Counted from the first letter of the stretch, positions 35,226 through 45,067 are shown. The stretch: DNA of 64,000 nt from Spirulina major PCC 6313 (GCF_001890765.1 NZ_KV878783.1:1651174-1715173), one strand, 5' to 3'. Program-made: numbers and translations. Notes: a model not told the origin generated them from the sequence alone.

Positions 35226-38225
35226 CTATGGTGTACTATTTAACTCCATTTTTAAGTGATCCACTTGAGCCGCGACGAGGGGATCGGGATCATTTTTTAA
35301 AATGGGGAGGAGTTCTAAGCAGGTGCGCGGACTGGCGGCTTTGAGATAGGCGAGGATGGACTCTCGCACAAAACTACTGGGATGGCGTAACCCGACGAGG
35401 GTAGCCTCACGACTCACGGCCCAGCGTTGTTCGCGGGCGAGGTGGAAGCAGCAGGCGAGCGTCCAGTCCGAGAGGAAGTGCCGGAGGTCGAGAAGCCGCC
35501 GCAGTCGTTCGTTGGGGGGCAGGGGTTCGTAGGGCATCAGGTCGTTGAGGTCGTTGAGGCGATCGCGGGTGGGGCGACGCTCCATGACCCGCAACAGGGC
35601 TTGTTTTTGGGGAATATCGAGGGTGTTATCGAGAATTTCTAACCCCAGGGCGATGCTCACCTCTGAATCGGAGTTGAGGTTGAGAATCGCGGCCTGAATG
35701 GCGCTGAAGGGGTAGAGCAGTTTCATCACCAAGAAGCAGCGATCGAGGATATCCGACTGCATCCCAATCAGGGAATCCCGCAGCAGATCAGCTTCGCGGC
35801 CGGCGATCGCTTCCGGGGAGAAATCCAACTCAGCACTCAAAATCTGGGTCAAGAGGAACAGTTCTTGCTCAATTAACGCTTCGACACCACTCCGGCCGAT
35901 CTGCTCAAGCACTGCTTCAATGCCTTGATCGCCCGGAATTTTTAAAAGAATGCGCAGGAGGTTCCGGCGTGACGTGCCCCAACTGGTGAGCAGATGCTGC
36001 ACGAGAGTTGCGATCGCTCCTTCTGTGCCGATTTCCGCCAAGGCTGACCAGGCTTGCTGACGAATAAAATCCGGTTTGTGAATATCCTCCGCCACCGCAC
36101 CCAGGAGCAGAATCGCCCCATCTCCGAGCTTCACCAATGCCTGTTTCGCCGCATCACGGGTTGAGCGGTAATACAAGCCCTTCAGCAGGGAAGGATAGTA
36201 ATCGGTGAGGGATTTCGCCGCGATCGCCTCCAACAACGCACAGCGCACCCGCGCCGACTCATCCTGCAACAGCACCGGAATATAAAACTGACTCAGATCC
36301 GACGCTTCATCGGCTTCTTGCAGTGCTTGCACGCCAATCACCCGATCTTTTTCTCGGTTCGAGGTGAGCATCCGTTCTAGGGTCGCCGTGGCTTCCTTGC
36401 GATCGTCCACCGTCCCCCGCCGCAAAATCAAGCCCGCCGCCGTACCCCGCACCATCGCATCCACCCGCTCATTTAAGTAGGGCTTGAGGGTATGGGTTTC
36501 CAACTCCGGCTGCGCCAACCAGATATACCGCAGAGCCAACGCCAACACATCCAAACTCGGCTTCGTTTCAATCAACCGCTGCACATAGTTGAGATAGTCC
36601 GGCTTCGGATAACTCAACATCGCCTTCATACTCAGCAATTGCAAACTCGGCGACAACTTCACCAAACGCGGCGCGAGCAATTCCCCCGCATTCGGCAAAT
36701 CAATCCGTTCAAGCAGTTGAATACACGATCGCTTATCCTCATCTGGCGTTTCTTGATCCAACGAATCAATAATCGCCCGCTTAAACGCCTTCAGATCCAC
36801 CGACCCAAACCCCAGGCGGCCATTTTCGGCACTCTGCACCAGCAAACTCACATAACTTTGCCGCAACAGCAACGCACTAGCCGCCCACACCATCGAAAAA
36901 ATAACGATCGCCACTACAAAGATCCCCCCCTGGGTGACCCGCGCCGCCTCCTCCGACATCCCACCCAAAACCCGCTCCAAGATCCAGACCGTGGACAAAA
37001 TCCCCAACCCCGTTAACCCTGTGGACAAGGGTTCAGCAATCCCCTGCACTTGGGTCTGCACATCACTGCGAATCTCAGCAGGCAGGGGCTGGAACAAAAA
37101 CGGCTCAATCCCCGCAATCAGGGTATAGCGCAGCAGTTCATCAAAGAACTTGAGAACAATCACCCCGAAAAACAACACCTGGGCACTATCAATATCAAAG
37201 CCCCCCAGATTCGTCACATCAAAGAAGATGGTCATGAATCCCAAAATCGACAGAGACACCGGTAAAAACATCGCCGCCACGAACACCCCCAACCGTTCCA
37301 CCGCCCGACTGGACACAAACCACTGGGTCGCCAATTCACAAATCCCTAAAAACCCGGAGAAAATCCCCAAAAATCCGGCAATTTCATCAGTGTTGGGATA
37401 AACCCGTTCCAGTTCGCCGAGGTATTGAAACTCGACGAGCAGAAAGAGCAATTCCCCCAAGATGAAAAACGAAAATAAAGGGATGATGTAGCGGCGCAGC
37501 GTGCCCCCGGTGCGGCGGGAAGAGTAGTTGGTTTGGAGTTCGTCGAGTTCGCGGACGGGGGTATCGGGGAAGGCTTGTTTGTAGCGATTGCTGAGGTAGA
37601 GGAGAACGCCGCCCCCCAGCAAAATCATCAGCGAAGCCGCGAAAATAACATTTTTCAAACCGATGAAGATAATCAAAATCGGCAGGGAGAACCCCGATAC
37701 CACATCCCCCACGAGCAAACCACTGGAGATAATCGGATAGGTGCGCTTGATTTCGCGGATGTTAAAGAGTTGATTGGCGGCAACTTGGGAGTTGAGGTCG
37801 TTGAGAATTTCTTCGGCATCCATCCAGAGGCGGAGGGTGAAGACGGTGATCAAGACGAGAACGCCGTTGGTGGTTCCCAGTTCTAGGCCGGTGCGGAAGA
37901 GGAGGAGGGGCAGGGACATCAGCAGGGCGATGACGATGAAGACCTGCTTGAGGGGAAAGTTATTTTGCAGCCAGGAGTAGATAAATCCAAGACCTGACCC
38001 CATCAGGGCACTGGCGACGTAGATCAGGGGCAGGCCTTCGGCTCCGAAGCGTTCGAGGAAGAGGGCGATCGTGCATTGTTCGAGCCAGAGCAGCCCCACC
38101 GAGGTAATGGTGTAGAAGGCAAACATTAAAAAAGTGCGCTCTCCCTCCTCCGGTCGGAGGTTGACCACTTTGAGGAGTTGTTGTCGCCAATCTCCTTTGT
38201 TCCGAACGCCTTTGGACGATTTCAT
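35226..38225 (-). CDS. Nucleotide-translocase-like (NTT/MFS) membrane protein with HEAT repeats
   Basis: A 999-residue two-part protein. Residues about 20-460 hold around 12 membrane segments in the style of ATP/ADP translocase-like transporters (GERTFLMFAFYTITSVGLLWLEQC at the start). Residues about 490-990 are helical HEAT-type repeats (for example REKDRVIGVQALQEADEASDL and ESARVRCALLEAIAAK). The transported substrate is unknown. In some bacteria such membrane parts are fused to HEAT and cNMP-binding modules; here the cNMP domain is a separate gene directly downstream, suggesting a complex. Confidence 0.78.
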   Translation of the reverse strand: MKSSKGVRNKGDWRQQLLKVVNLRPEEGERTFLMFAFYTITSVGLLWLEQCTIALFLERFGAEGLPLIYVASALMGSGLGFIYSWLQNNFPLKQVFIVIALLMSLPLLLFRTGLELGTTNGVLVLITVFTLRLWMDAEEILNDLNSQVAANQLFNIREIKRTYPIISSGLLVGDVVSGFSLPILIIFIGLKNVIFAASLMILLGGGVLLYLSNRYKQAFPDTPVRELDELQTNYSSRRTGGTLRRYIIPLFSFFILGELLFLLVEFQYLGELERVYPNTDEIAGFLGIFSGFLGICELATQWFVSSRAVERLGVFVAAMFLPVSLSILGFMTIFFDVTNLGGFDIDSAQVLFFGVIVLKFFDELLRYTLIAGIEPFLFQPLPAEIRSDVQTQVQGIAEPLSTGLTGLGILSTVWILERVLGGMSEEAARVTQGGIFVVAIVIFSMVWAASALLLRQSYVSLLVQSAENGRLGFGSVDLKAFKRAIIDSLDQETPDEDKRSCIQLLERIDLPNAGELLAPRLVKLSPSLQLLSMKAMLSYPKPDYLNYVQRLIETKPSLDVLALALRYIWLAQPELETHTLKPYLNERVDAMVRGTAAGLILRRGTVDDRKEATATLERMLTSNREKDRVIGVQALQEADEASDLSQFYIPVLLQDESARVRCALLEAIAAKSLTDYYPSLLKGLYYRSTRDAAKQALVKLGDGAILLLGAVAEDIHKPDFIRQQAWSALAEIGTEGAIATLVQHLLTSWGTSRRNLLRILLKIPGDQGIEAVLEQIGRSGVEALIEQELFLLTQILSAELDFSPEAIAGREADLLRDSLIGMQSDILDRCFLVMKLLYPFSAIQAAILNLNSDSEVSIALGLEILDNTLDIPQKQALLRVMERRPTRDRLNDLNDLMPYEPLPPNERLRRLLDLRHFLSDWTLACCFHLAREQRWAVSREATLVGLRHPSSFVRESILAYLKAASPRTCLELLPILKNDPDPLVAAQVDHLKMELNSTP

Positions 38226-38306
38226 GGTGGGTTGCTCTGGTAGATCACAAAACGTAGACTGGCGATCGCAGTCTCCCGCTTTGACGAGGGGGTGATGCGA
38301 TCGCGC

Positions 38307-38834
38307 TTATTTCTTAGGAGAAAGCAACATCATCATATTCCGTCCCTCCCGTTTTGGGGCTTGCTGGAGTTCGGCCACCGCTTCGAGGTCTTTGGCCATC
38401 CGGTTCAGCAGGGCTTCGGCTAGATTGGCATGTTGAATTTCTCGACCCCGGAAGGTGATCGTCGCTTTGACCTTATCCCCCGCCTTCAGGAAACGAATCG
38501 CGCTATTCACCCGCACTTGATAGTCATGCTCTTCGATTTTGTAGCGCATTTTGACTTCCTTCACATCTGCGGTGTGCTGCTTTTTCCGGGCTTCACGCGC
38601 TTTCTTTTCTTGCTCAAATTTATATTTGCCGTAGTCCATAATCCGGCACACCGGCGGATCGGATTTATCACTAACAAGCACTAAATCTAACTCTCGCTCT
38701 TCAGCAAGACGACGGCCTTCCTCGGAAGAAATGATTCCGACTTGGGCTCCGTCAGTGTCAATCACACGAATTTGGGGGTAGCGGATGCGCTCGTTGATTT
38801 GCGGCACATCTCGGCGGGTTCGTCTATCTTTCAC
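38307..38834 (-). CDS. infC: Translation initiation factor IF-3
   Basis: A 175-residue IF-3 that binds the 30S subunit and checks start codons. The N-domain begins [22 protein letters not shown], the linker is [15 protein letters not shown], and the C-domain includes [19 protein letters not shown] and [14 protein letters not shown]. The start codon is GTG at 38834. It heads the four-gene minus-strand cluster, with an 81-base gap to the next gene. Confidence 0.96.
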   Translation of the reverse strand: MKDRRTRRDVPQINERIRYPQIRVIDTDGAQVGIISSEEGRRLAEERELDLVLVSDKSDPPVCRIMDYGKYKFEQEKKAREARKKQHTADVKEVKMRYKIEEHDYQVRVNSAIRFLKAGDKVKATITFRGREIQHANLAEALLNRMAKDLEAVAELQQAPKREGRNMMMLLSPKK

Positions 38835-39050
38835 AGGTTGTGTTTCAGGCTAGTTGACGGTCTGTAATGGGTAAATTTTTAGAATGTGAGTCTTCAGTTT
38901 ACCCGCCATTGTACCGACTCTCTAGGGATTTCGTACCCTGTTAAGTTTTTGCAATGCTTGGGCCCTGGGAGCCGGATGCAAGGGAGGGCTGAGCATGATG
39001 GGGAGGGGATTCCATCGCTAGAATGGGGGCAATGGTTTGAGGGGATGAGC

Positions 39051-40013
39051 ATGGGGTTGAACCGGACGTGGGATGAACAACGCTACTGGGATGCAAAACT
39101 GGGCCCGCAGCGGGATTGGATTTGGCGGGGCTGGCCGGTGCGTTATTCGGTGTCGCGGCCGAGTCAGGATCATGATCAGGGCCATGCGCCGCTGCTATTG
39201 ATCCATGGCTTTGGGGCAGCGGTGGAACATTGGCGGCATAATGTGCCGGTGTTGGGGCGCGATCGCACCATCTACGCCCTCGATCTCCTCGGTTTCGGCG
39301 GCTCCCGCAAGGCAAGCACTCAATACACCCTCGATCTGTGGGTGGATCAGCTTTATCAGTTTTGGCGGCTCTTGATTCAACGCCCCATCGTGCTGGTGGG
39401 GAATTCCCTCGGCTCCCTGGTCTGTGCACGGGCGGCTCAACTCCATCCGGAGATGGTGGATGCGGTGGTCTTGATTAATCTGCCCGATGTCTCCCTGCGT
39501 CAAGCCGCGATTCCGGCTCCTCTCCGGCCGGTGGTGAATGCGATCGAATCCCTCTTTGCGCCGCCACCGTTGATTAAGCTGATTTTGCGGGTGGTGCGAC
39601 GACCGGCGATGATCCGGCGGTGGGTGAAAATCGCCTATCCCGATCCCACAGCGGTGGATGATGAATTGGTGGCGCTGTTGTCCAACCCGGCCTACGACGT
39701 GGGGGCCGGGGATACCCTCGTGGCCCTGTCGAAATCCCTACGCCAACCCCAGTTTTCGCCCCCGATGCGTGAGGTAATCGCCGCGTTGACCCAGCCGATT
39801 TTGTTGCTCTGGGGGGAGTGCGATCGCATGGTTCCCTTTGCCCTCTCCCAACAGTTCACCGGACTGAATCCCCGCCTCACCTTCGTCCCCCTCCCCGGTG
39901 CCGGCCATTGCCCCCACGACGAATGCCCCGATCAATTCCATCACATCCTCTCGTCCTGGCTGGCCGCGCAACGCTCCGGCAAAGCTGCTCAGAGCTATGC
40001 CGAAGCAATTTGA
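39051..40013 (+). CDS. Alpha/beta fold hydrolase
   Basis: A protein of about 320 residues. The oxyanion motif PLLLIHGFGAAVEHWRHN, nucleophile elbow LVGNSLGSLV near residue 125, an acid region WGECDRMVPF and the C-terminal histidine in GAGHCPHDECP complete a canonical triad. Family members in cyanobacteria act on esters or pigment-related substrates; none can be assigned here. The start at 39051 is chosen because GAGGGG sits just upstream; the frame is open back to GTG 38886, but that extension is unlike family N-termini. Confidence 0.83.
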   Translation: MGLNRTWDEQRYWDAKLGPQRDWIWRGWPVRYSVSRPSQDHDQGHAPLLLIHGFGAAVEHWRHNVPVLGRDRTIYALDLLGFGGSRKASTQYTLDLWVDQLYQFWRLLIQRPIVLVGNSLGSLVCARAAQLHPEMVDAVVLINLPDVSLRQAAIPAPLRPVVNAIESLFAPPPLIKLILRVVRRPAMIRRWVKIAYPDPTAVDDELVALLSNPAYDVGAGDTLVALSKSLRQPQFSPPMREVIAALTQPILLLWGECDRMVPFALSQQFTGLNPRLTFVPLPGAGHCPHDECPDQFHHILSSWLAAQRSGKAAQSYAEAI

Positions 40014-40041
40014 TTTCTTCTCAAATCAAGGTCGGCCTAAC

Positions 40042-40374
40042 TTACCAACCCGATTCAGCCTGACTCAAAACATAGGCCGCCACGTTTTCGATATCCTCAG
40101 CACTGAGACGGCCCGTAAACGCAGGCATTGCGGCTTTACCCTTCATGATTTGGGTTTTAATCGCCTCAATGTTATCCATGCCGTATTTAACTAAATCCTC
40201 TTTCTTCAAGGTTTTAGCACCATTAACGACATTCTTTCCTCCGATATGGCACGCGGCACAGTTGGCACTAAACACCGCTGCACCTTTGCCTAAATCCGCA
40301 GCTTGGGCCGGACGTAAACCGATCATAAAGACGAAAGAGAGAGTTAAAACAAGGGTAGTAATAATGCGTCGCAT
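40042..40374 (-). CDS. petJ: Cytochrome c6
   Basis: Soluble lumenal electron carrier between cytochrome b6f and photosystem I, used in place of plastocyanin when copper is scarce. A 110-residue precursor: signal peptide ending AQA before ADLGKG near residue 25, haem-binding CAACH near 38-42, axial methionine in KAAMPAFTG, and a final ESGW. It is transcribed divergently from the petR-petP pair that controls this switch in Synechocystis. Confidence 0.96.
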   Translation of the reverse strand: MRRIITTLVLTLSFVFMIGLRPAQAADLGKGAAVFSANCAACHIGGKNVVNGAKTLKKEDLVKYGMDNIEAIKTQIMKGKAAMPAFTGRLSAEDIENVAAYVLSQAESGW

Positions 40375-40411
40375 GGGTATTGTTCTTCACTGAAACAGGA
40401 TTCATGTCGTC

Positions 40412-40491
40412 ATTGTTGAGAAAAGCTGCACCCCTGTCAAAAGACCGCTTGTCAAAGATTGCGAACTGTTACAATACTCCAAACCTGTCAA
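40412..40491 (-). promoter_or_regulatory. petJ promoter with TTGACA direct repeats, candidate PetR site
   Basis: On the petJ strand TTGACA (40440-40435), 17 bases, then AACAAT (40417-40412) form a sigma-70-type promoter about 38 bases upstream of the start codon. TTGACA followed by (A/G)G recurs at 40455-40450 and 40491-40486, giving three direct repeats with starts 15 and 36 bases apart. The repeats overlap the -35 box and lie between petJ and petR, where a BlaI-type regulator could act on both. Binding is inferred. Confidence 0.5.
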
Positions 40492-40556
40492 TTCATTTGA
40501 TCTTAAAATTGATGGGATAGGATCGTGAAATCCGTCAGTACGACTCGATTAACTCT

Positions 40557-40973
40557 ATGGCTCCATTTCCAGCGCACCGCCCTCAACAGATGTCTCTCGG
40601 CCCCCTAGAGACGGAAATTGTCGAACTCCTTTGGGACTTTGAAACCGCCACCGTGAAGCAAATTCACGATCGCATCCTCAGCGATCCCCAGCGCGAACTC
40701 GCCTACACCTCCATCACCACGGTTCTCCAACGTTTGGCGGCCAAGGGCTGGGTGAAACGTCAAAAAGTGGGTCGCTCCTTCCGTTGGACTCCCCTCCTCA
40801 GCCGCACCGATGCCCAGGTATTCCGGGCGAATCACCATCTCCAACAGGTGCTAGGGGTGAATAATCCCGATGTGGTGGCCGCCTTTGCCGACAGTCTGGA
40901 TCAAGCCAGTATGAATCAACTCGATGAACTGGCCCAACGCATTAAAGCCGCTCGTGCCGCTCGTTCGGAGTAA
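40557..40973 (+). CDS. petR: PetR, BlaI/CopY-family regulator of the cytochrome c6/plastocyanin switch
   Basis: A 138-residue winged-helix protein: LGPLETEIVELLWDFETATVKQIHDRI, the recognition part YTSITTVLQRLAAKGWVKRQKVGRSFRW, and a C-terminal dimerisation helix. In Synechocystis the BlaI-type protein PetR activates petJ and represses petE, and is destroyed by the protease PetP when copper is present. The naming rests on the family, the BlaR-like peptidase 5 bases downstream and the adjacent divergent petJ. Confidence 0.85.
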   Translation: MAPFPAHRPQQMSLGPLETEIVELLWDFETATVKQIHDRILSDPQRELAYTSITTVLQRLAAKGWVKRQKVGRSFRWTPLLSRTDAQVFRANHHLQQVLGVNNPDVVAAFADSLDQASMNQLDELAQRIKAARAARSE

Positions 40974-40978
40974 ACCCC

Positions 40979-41842
40979 ATGCATATTGTGATGGTGATTG
41001 GGGCGATCGCAATCTCCGTACTCTTGCGATCCACCCAGATTCCCGCGACGCTGCCCTGGCCCCAGCGTTGGACTCGCACCCTCGGTGCTTTTACCCTGCC
41101 CCCCGTCTTACTCCTGACCACGGCCCTGGCGATCGCCCTCATGGGCCCCAACGGGATGATGCTCGGCATGACCGTTGGCGGCGTGGGCTATGGCTTCAGT
41201 GTGCTGCTGTTGGGGGGTGCTTTCGGTTGGCTGCTGGTGTTGATGGTGCAGGGGATGCGGGCCAAAGCCGCAGCCCAAGCTTACCCCCTGATCACCCTCG
41301 GAACCGTCCAAGCCCGCCTCTTAAAAATGCCCGATTGTTTTGCGGGTCATGTGGGTTTGTGGCCGTCGGAATTGGTGATTAGTGAAGGCTTGATCGAACG
41401 GCTCACCGCTGAACAATTACAAGGTGTCCTTGCCCACGAGCAGGCTCATCACTACTATCAAGACACCCTCTGGTTTTGGATCTTGGGATGGTTGCGGCGT
41501 TTGACCGGCTGGTTGCCTCACACAGAAGCCCTCTGGCAAGAATTATTGCTGTTGCGGGAATTGCGGGCGGATCATTGGGCGGCAACCCAGGTAGACCCCT
41601 TGACCTTAGCGGAGGCCCTGTTGGTGGTGGTGCGATCGCCCTTCATCCCTCCCACCGCCCAAGTCATCCCCCTCCATGATCAACCGACTCGTGTTGAAAC
41701 CCGAATCAATGCACTGTTAGCCGCAGATCTTCTCAGTGAGGAACGCTTAGGGCAACTCCTGGCCGAGCAGCAAAACCGATGGCTGAGCGGGGGTCTTGTT
41801 GCCCTGCTGGCCCCCTTGTTGCTCATGGCCTTGCACCATTAA
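40979..41842 (+). CDS. petP: PetP, BlaR-like M48/M56 membrane metalloprotease
   Basis: A 287-residue membrane protease with N-terminal segments near residues 1-20, 35-65 and 70-95. The zinc motif HEQAHH lies near residue 152, followed by ELRADHWAA, which would supply the third ligand. A C-terminal hydrophobic segment ends the protein. In the Synechocystis model PetP cleaves PetR in the presence of copper. It starts 5 bases after petR, so the two are co-expressed. Confidence 0.85.
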   Translation: MHIVMVIGAIAISVLLRSTQIPATLPWPQRWTRTLGAFTLPPVLLLTTALAIALMGPNGMMLGMTVGGVGYGFSVLLLGGAFGWLLVLMVQGMRAKAAAQAYPLITLGTVQARLLKMPDCFAGHVGLWPSELVISEGLIERLTAEQLQGVLAHEQAHHYYQDTLWFWILGWLRRLTGWLPHTEALWQELLLLRELRADHWAATQVDPLTLAEALLVVVRSPFIPPTAQVIPLHDQPTRVETRINALLAADLLSEERLGQLLAEQQNRWLSGGLVALLAPLLLMALHH

Positions 41843-42262
41843 AACGTCCACAGCAGCGGCAAGCGGATCAACGGTTTTGTTAAATCGTTGATCCGTTTGT
41901 GCAGCAATCAATCACGGACAGATCAGAAGCCCCTCGCCCCGTGGGTACTGCTTATCCATAACCCACGTTACGAATCTGGAGGGGATATGAGTGAGCCAGA
42001 GGCTCACACTACCTTGCCTGGAATCCTATGTAGTGCGAGCGTCTAGCTCACTGCCTTGACGACAGAAGGGGATTAAACGCAGGCGAGGTCAACCTTAGAA
42101 CGTTGTGTATCAGCAGTAGCCCCGTGGGAGAGGGGTTTGGGGTGAGGGTCATGAGTGAACAAGCTGTAAGTTCTTTTAAGTTGTTAAGTTCCCTCGACAA
42201 AAACTATGGACGTAGGTGAAATTATCGATGTAGGATAGCGGAAAACTGGCAGTGAGATCTCT
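41843..42262. other. Intergenic region dominated by a dispersed element
   Basis: About 420 bases with no gene. AACGGTTTTGTTAAATCGTTGATCCGTTTG-type half-sites occur near 41870-41900 (each repeat under 20 bases), then the ~200-bp element at 41936-42131, then about 130 bases that must carry the promoter of the gene at 42263. Confidence 0.5.
41936..42131. repeat. ~200-bp dispersed element with terminal inverted repeats, copy 2
   Basis: Ends: CCCCGTGGGTACTGCTTATC on the left and the imperfect reverse complement (CAGCAGTAGCCCCGTGGG) on the right. Inside lie the palindromes GTGAGCCAGAGGCTCAC and CGAGCGTCTAGCTC. It is clearly homologous over its full length to 56880-57080 and in its central part to 9640-9745. 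Confidence 0.88.
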
Positions 42263-44338
42263 ATGGAATCTTTGTCCTACCTCTATTACAGTTTAGTGTT
42301 TGAGGCTGACACCGATCCCCTCAGCTTTGAAATTTCATTGCCGAATTTTGTCCGTTCGGCTCAGTTGCGGCTGGTGTCCACCACCTGGATGATGGTGGCG
42401 ATCGCCCTCTTTACCCTCAGTTTGCAAAACATGGCGATCGCGCTGCAAGTGGGCGATCGCGGCACCGAGATCAAAACCCTCCAAGCCACCCTGAAAAGCA
42501 AAGGTTACTTCAACGGCCCGATCACCGGCTACTACGGCCCGATCACCGCCGAAGCCGTCCAACAGTTCCAACGGGTCAACCAACTCGATATCGATGGTAT
42601 TGCCGGCCCCACCACTCAAAACATTCTCTACGACAACGGGGCCGCCACCAATACAATCAACACGCCCCTCAACAGCGCCAGCCGCGGCCTGTTGAAATAC
42701 GGTCAAAATAATGCCCATGTGCGGGAACTGCAAGCAGAACTAAAACAACTGGGGTATTTTAACGGCCCCATCAGCGGCTATTACGGAACCCTCACCGAAG
42801 CCGCTGTGCGCACCTTCCAGGCAACCCACGGTTTGCAGGTGGATGGTGTTGTCGGGCCCAACACCCGCGATCGCATCCAAAACGGGGCGCAACCCCAGCC
42901 CACCAGCAGCAACAACACCGCCAATTCCCCCTTTCAACTAGACGGCTTCACCGTCGGCGGCAATGGCTTCACCGACCTTGAACCCACCCCCGACAGTCAG
43001 CCCGCTCCCAGCAATGACGCAGCCAACCCAGCCGATGCGTTTCCCATTCAGGTAGACCCCGCTGCCAGTCCCGCAGACCCCAGCCTTGACCCCCTTCCTG
43101 ACTCAGCGGCATCCGTCACCAATGATGATGATCCGCCCCCCGCTCCCATTGCCGCCCCATTTAGCCGCGCCACCCAACGCTTCATCGCCCAAATTGCCGA
43201 CGAGCAGCCCAATATTGCCTTTGCGGTGTCCTTTGGCAATGGGAGCGATCGCTTCGTCACCGGCCAAAGTCGCGCCGTCGAAACCGTTTTCCGCGCAGAC
43301 AGCTTCACCCGCAATGCGGCCCCCTTCGCCTCATCAACCGCCACCGAGCCATCGATGGAACTGCAAAAAACCATCTACGGCAACATCGCCCCCAAATCCA
43401 TCGTCCACTCCGGGCGCGGTCTCTTCTTCGCCCAAAACATGATGTACAGCCACAGCATCACGGTGTACGATCGCGACTTCAACCTCGTCAAAACCATCGC
43501 CGATTCCGTCGATCTGCAAAAATTTGGCTATCCTCAATACGCCGGCATCTATCGCGGTTCCCCCGTCGAAGCCAGCTTTTCCCACAGCGGTCAATATGCC
43601 TGGGTGTCCAACTATCAAATGTATGGGGCGGGCTTTAACCATCCCGGCAGCGACAAATGCACCCCCACCCAAGGCACAGACGACAGTTTTCTCTACCGCA
43701 TCAACACCGAAACCTTTGCCATCGACCAAGTGATCCGCGTCGGCTCCGTGCCAAAATTCGTCGCCACCACCCCCGACAATCGCTATGTCTTGGTAACCAA
43801 CTGGTGTACTGATGATCTCAGCATCGTCGATGTGCAGCAGGGGCGCGAGATTCAGCGGGTGGAGTTGGGGCGCTATCCCAGGGGGATTGTGGTGGATCAA
43901 CAGTCCCGCACGGCCTATGTGGCGATCATGGGGTCGCAAAATATCGCCCAAGTGGATCTCGCCACCTTTCAAGTTGATTGGATCGAAAACGTGGGGCGAT
44001 CGCCCCGCCATCTCAACCTAGACCCCAGCGGCCGCTATCTCTACACCAGCCTCAACGGTGAAAGCCAAGTGGCAAAAATTGACCTCGAAACCCGGCGCGT
44101 CGTCACCAAAACCGCCACGGGCAACGCCCCCCGCAGCATGATTCTCTCCGACGATGGCGACTTCCTCTATGTGGTTAATTACCATTCCAACACCATGGCC
44201 AAAGTGCGCACCGCCACCATGGAAGTGGTCAAAACCGTCGATGTGAACGATAAACCCATCGGCATCACCTACGACCCCGAAACCCATCAGGTGTGGGTGT
44301 CGTGCTATTCCGGCAGCATCATGGTATTTTCAGCCTAG
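42263..44338 (+). CDS. Peptidoglycan-binding beta-propeller (YVTN-type) protein
   Basis: A 691-residue exported-type protein. Two PG_binding_1 domains occupy about residues 65-115 (VGDRGTEIKTLQATLKSKGYF) and 145-200 (LRELQAELKQLGYF style). A proline/aspartate-rich linker follows (about 215-300). The C-terminal half is a seven-bladed beta-propeller of YVTN/NHL type (DLSIVDVQQGREIQRVELGRYP and SNTMAKVRTATMEVVKTV). The N-terminus MESLSYLYYSLVFEA matches the style of other cyanobacterial wall-binding proteins, with a membrane segment near residues 42-60. A scaffold or surface-sensing role in the periplasm is inferred. Confidence 0.8.
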   Translation: MESLSYLYYSLVFEADTDPLSFEISLPNFVRSAQLRLVSTTWMMVAIALFTLSLQNMAIALQVGDRGTEIKTLQATLKSKGYFNGPITGYYGPITAEAVQQFQRVNQLDIDGIAGPTTQNILYDNGAATNTINTPLNSASRGLLKYGQNNAHVRELQAELKQLGYFNGPISGYYGTLTEAAVRTFQATHGLQVDGVVGPNTRDRIQNGAQPQPTSSNNTANSPFQLDGFTVGGNGFTDLEPTPDSQPAPSNDAANPADAFPIQVDPAASPADPSLDPLPDSAASVTNDDDPPPAPIAAPFSRATQRFIAQIADEQPNIAFAVSFGNGSDRFVTGQSRAVETVFRADSFTRNAAPFASSTATEPSMELQKTIYGNIAPKSIVHSGRGLFFAQNMMYSHSITVYDRDFNLVKTIADSVDLQKFGYPQYAGIYRGSPVEASFSHSGQYAWVSNYQMYGAGFNHPGSDKCTPTQGTDDSFLYRINTETFAIDQVIRVGSVPKFVATTPDNRYVLVTNWCTDDLSIVDVQQGREIQRVELGRYPRGIVVDQQSRTAYVAIMGSQNIAQVDLATFQVDWIENVGRSPRHLNLDPSGRYLYTSLNGESQVAKIDLETRRVVTKTATGNAPRSMILSDDGDFLYVVNYHSNTMAKVRTATMEVVKTVDVNDKPIGITYDPETHQVWVSCYSGSIMVFSA

Positions 44339-44580
44339 TTTTGATGGGATTCGGGGTTGCGATCGCCCACCGTGACCACCAGAACACCTCTGCTCAATCC
44401 TGTCCAAGAACTTAAGGTGAGTTAAAGGAAATTTGAACCCGCCGGATGTAGTTGTATAGTGCAGACAAGGCTAACAATGCTCTCAGCTATGGGTTTCATC
44501 GCCCAATAGAGCAAGCATCATTCTGTTTAAAACGACCATTGTTGCCCGTCTTTCACCCATGATTCAATGAGGCTAACCCG

Positions 44581-44856
44581 ATGATCAACCCCAAAGAACC
44601 CAACTTAAGCGATGCCAACAGCAAGAAAATCGCTGCCGGGATCTGTGGTATTCTCCTTGGCGCACTCGGAATTCATAAATTCATTCTGGGCTACCAAACT
44701 GAAGGTCTCGTTATGATTCTCGTCTCGGTGCTGTCCTGCGGAATCCTCGCGTTTGTGATTGGCATCATCGGCTTAGTGGAGGGGATTATTTACCTGACCA
44801 AAACAGATGAAGAATTTTTAGAAACCTATCTGATTAACAAGCGGGGTTGGTTTTAG
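44581..44856 (+). CDS. TM2 domain-containing protein
   Basis: A 91-residue membrane protein with the TM2 signature: GICGILLGALGIHKFILGYQTEGLVMIL, then a second segment LAFVIGIIGLVEGIIYLTKTDEEF. The conserved G-x-H-x-F-xLG motif is intact. Function of the family is unknown. Its own terminator follows at 44904. Confidence 0.9.
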   Translation: MINPKEPNLSDANSKKIAAGICGILLGALGIHKFILGYQTEGLVMILVSVLSCGILAFVIGIIGLVEGIIYLTKTDEEFLETYLINKRGWF

Positions 44857-44903
44857 TGATTTCAGAGAAGATCTCGTGATTAATCCCACCACTCGCGCCC
44901 ACA

Positions 44904-44946
44904 AAAAACCGCCGATCCATTGTTGAGACTAGAATTGGCGGTTTTT
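44904..44946. terminator. Intrinsic terminator
   Basis: AAAAACCGCC (44904-44913) pairs with GGCGGTTTTT (44937-44946), a 10-bp stem ending in a T run. It ends the TM2 gene on the plus strand and, being symmetric, may also serve the minus-strand gene ending at 45068. Confidence 0.88.
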
Positions 44947-45067
44947 AATCGATCAAATTTTCAGGCAATCGAGCCGAAACCAAGACCCATGAGCACATCT
45001 GCTACTGTGGAACAAACCTGTGGAGATTCTGCGTGCGCTTCATCCTGCTGTCGCTTCCACCTAGACC

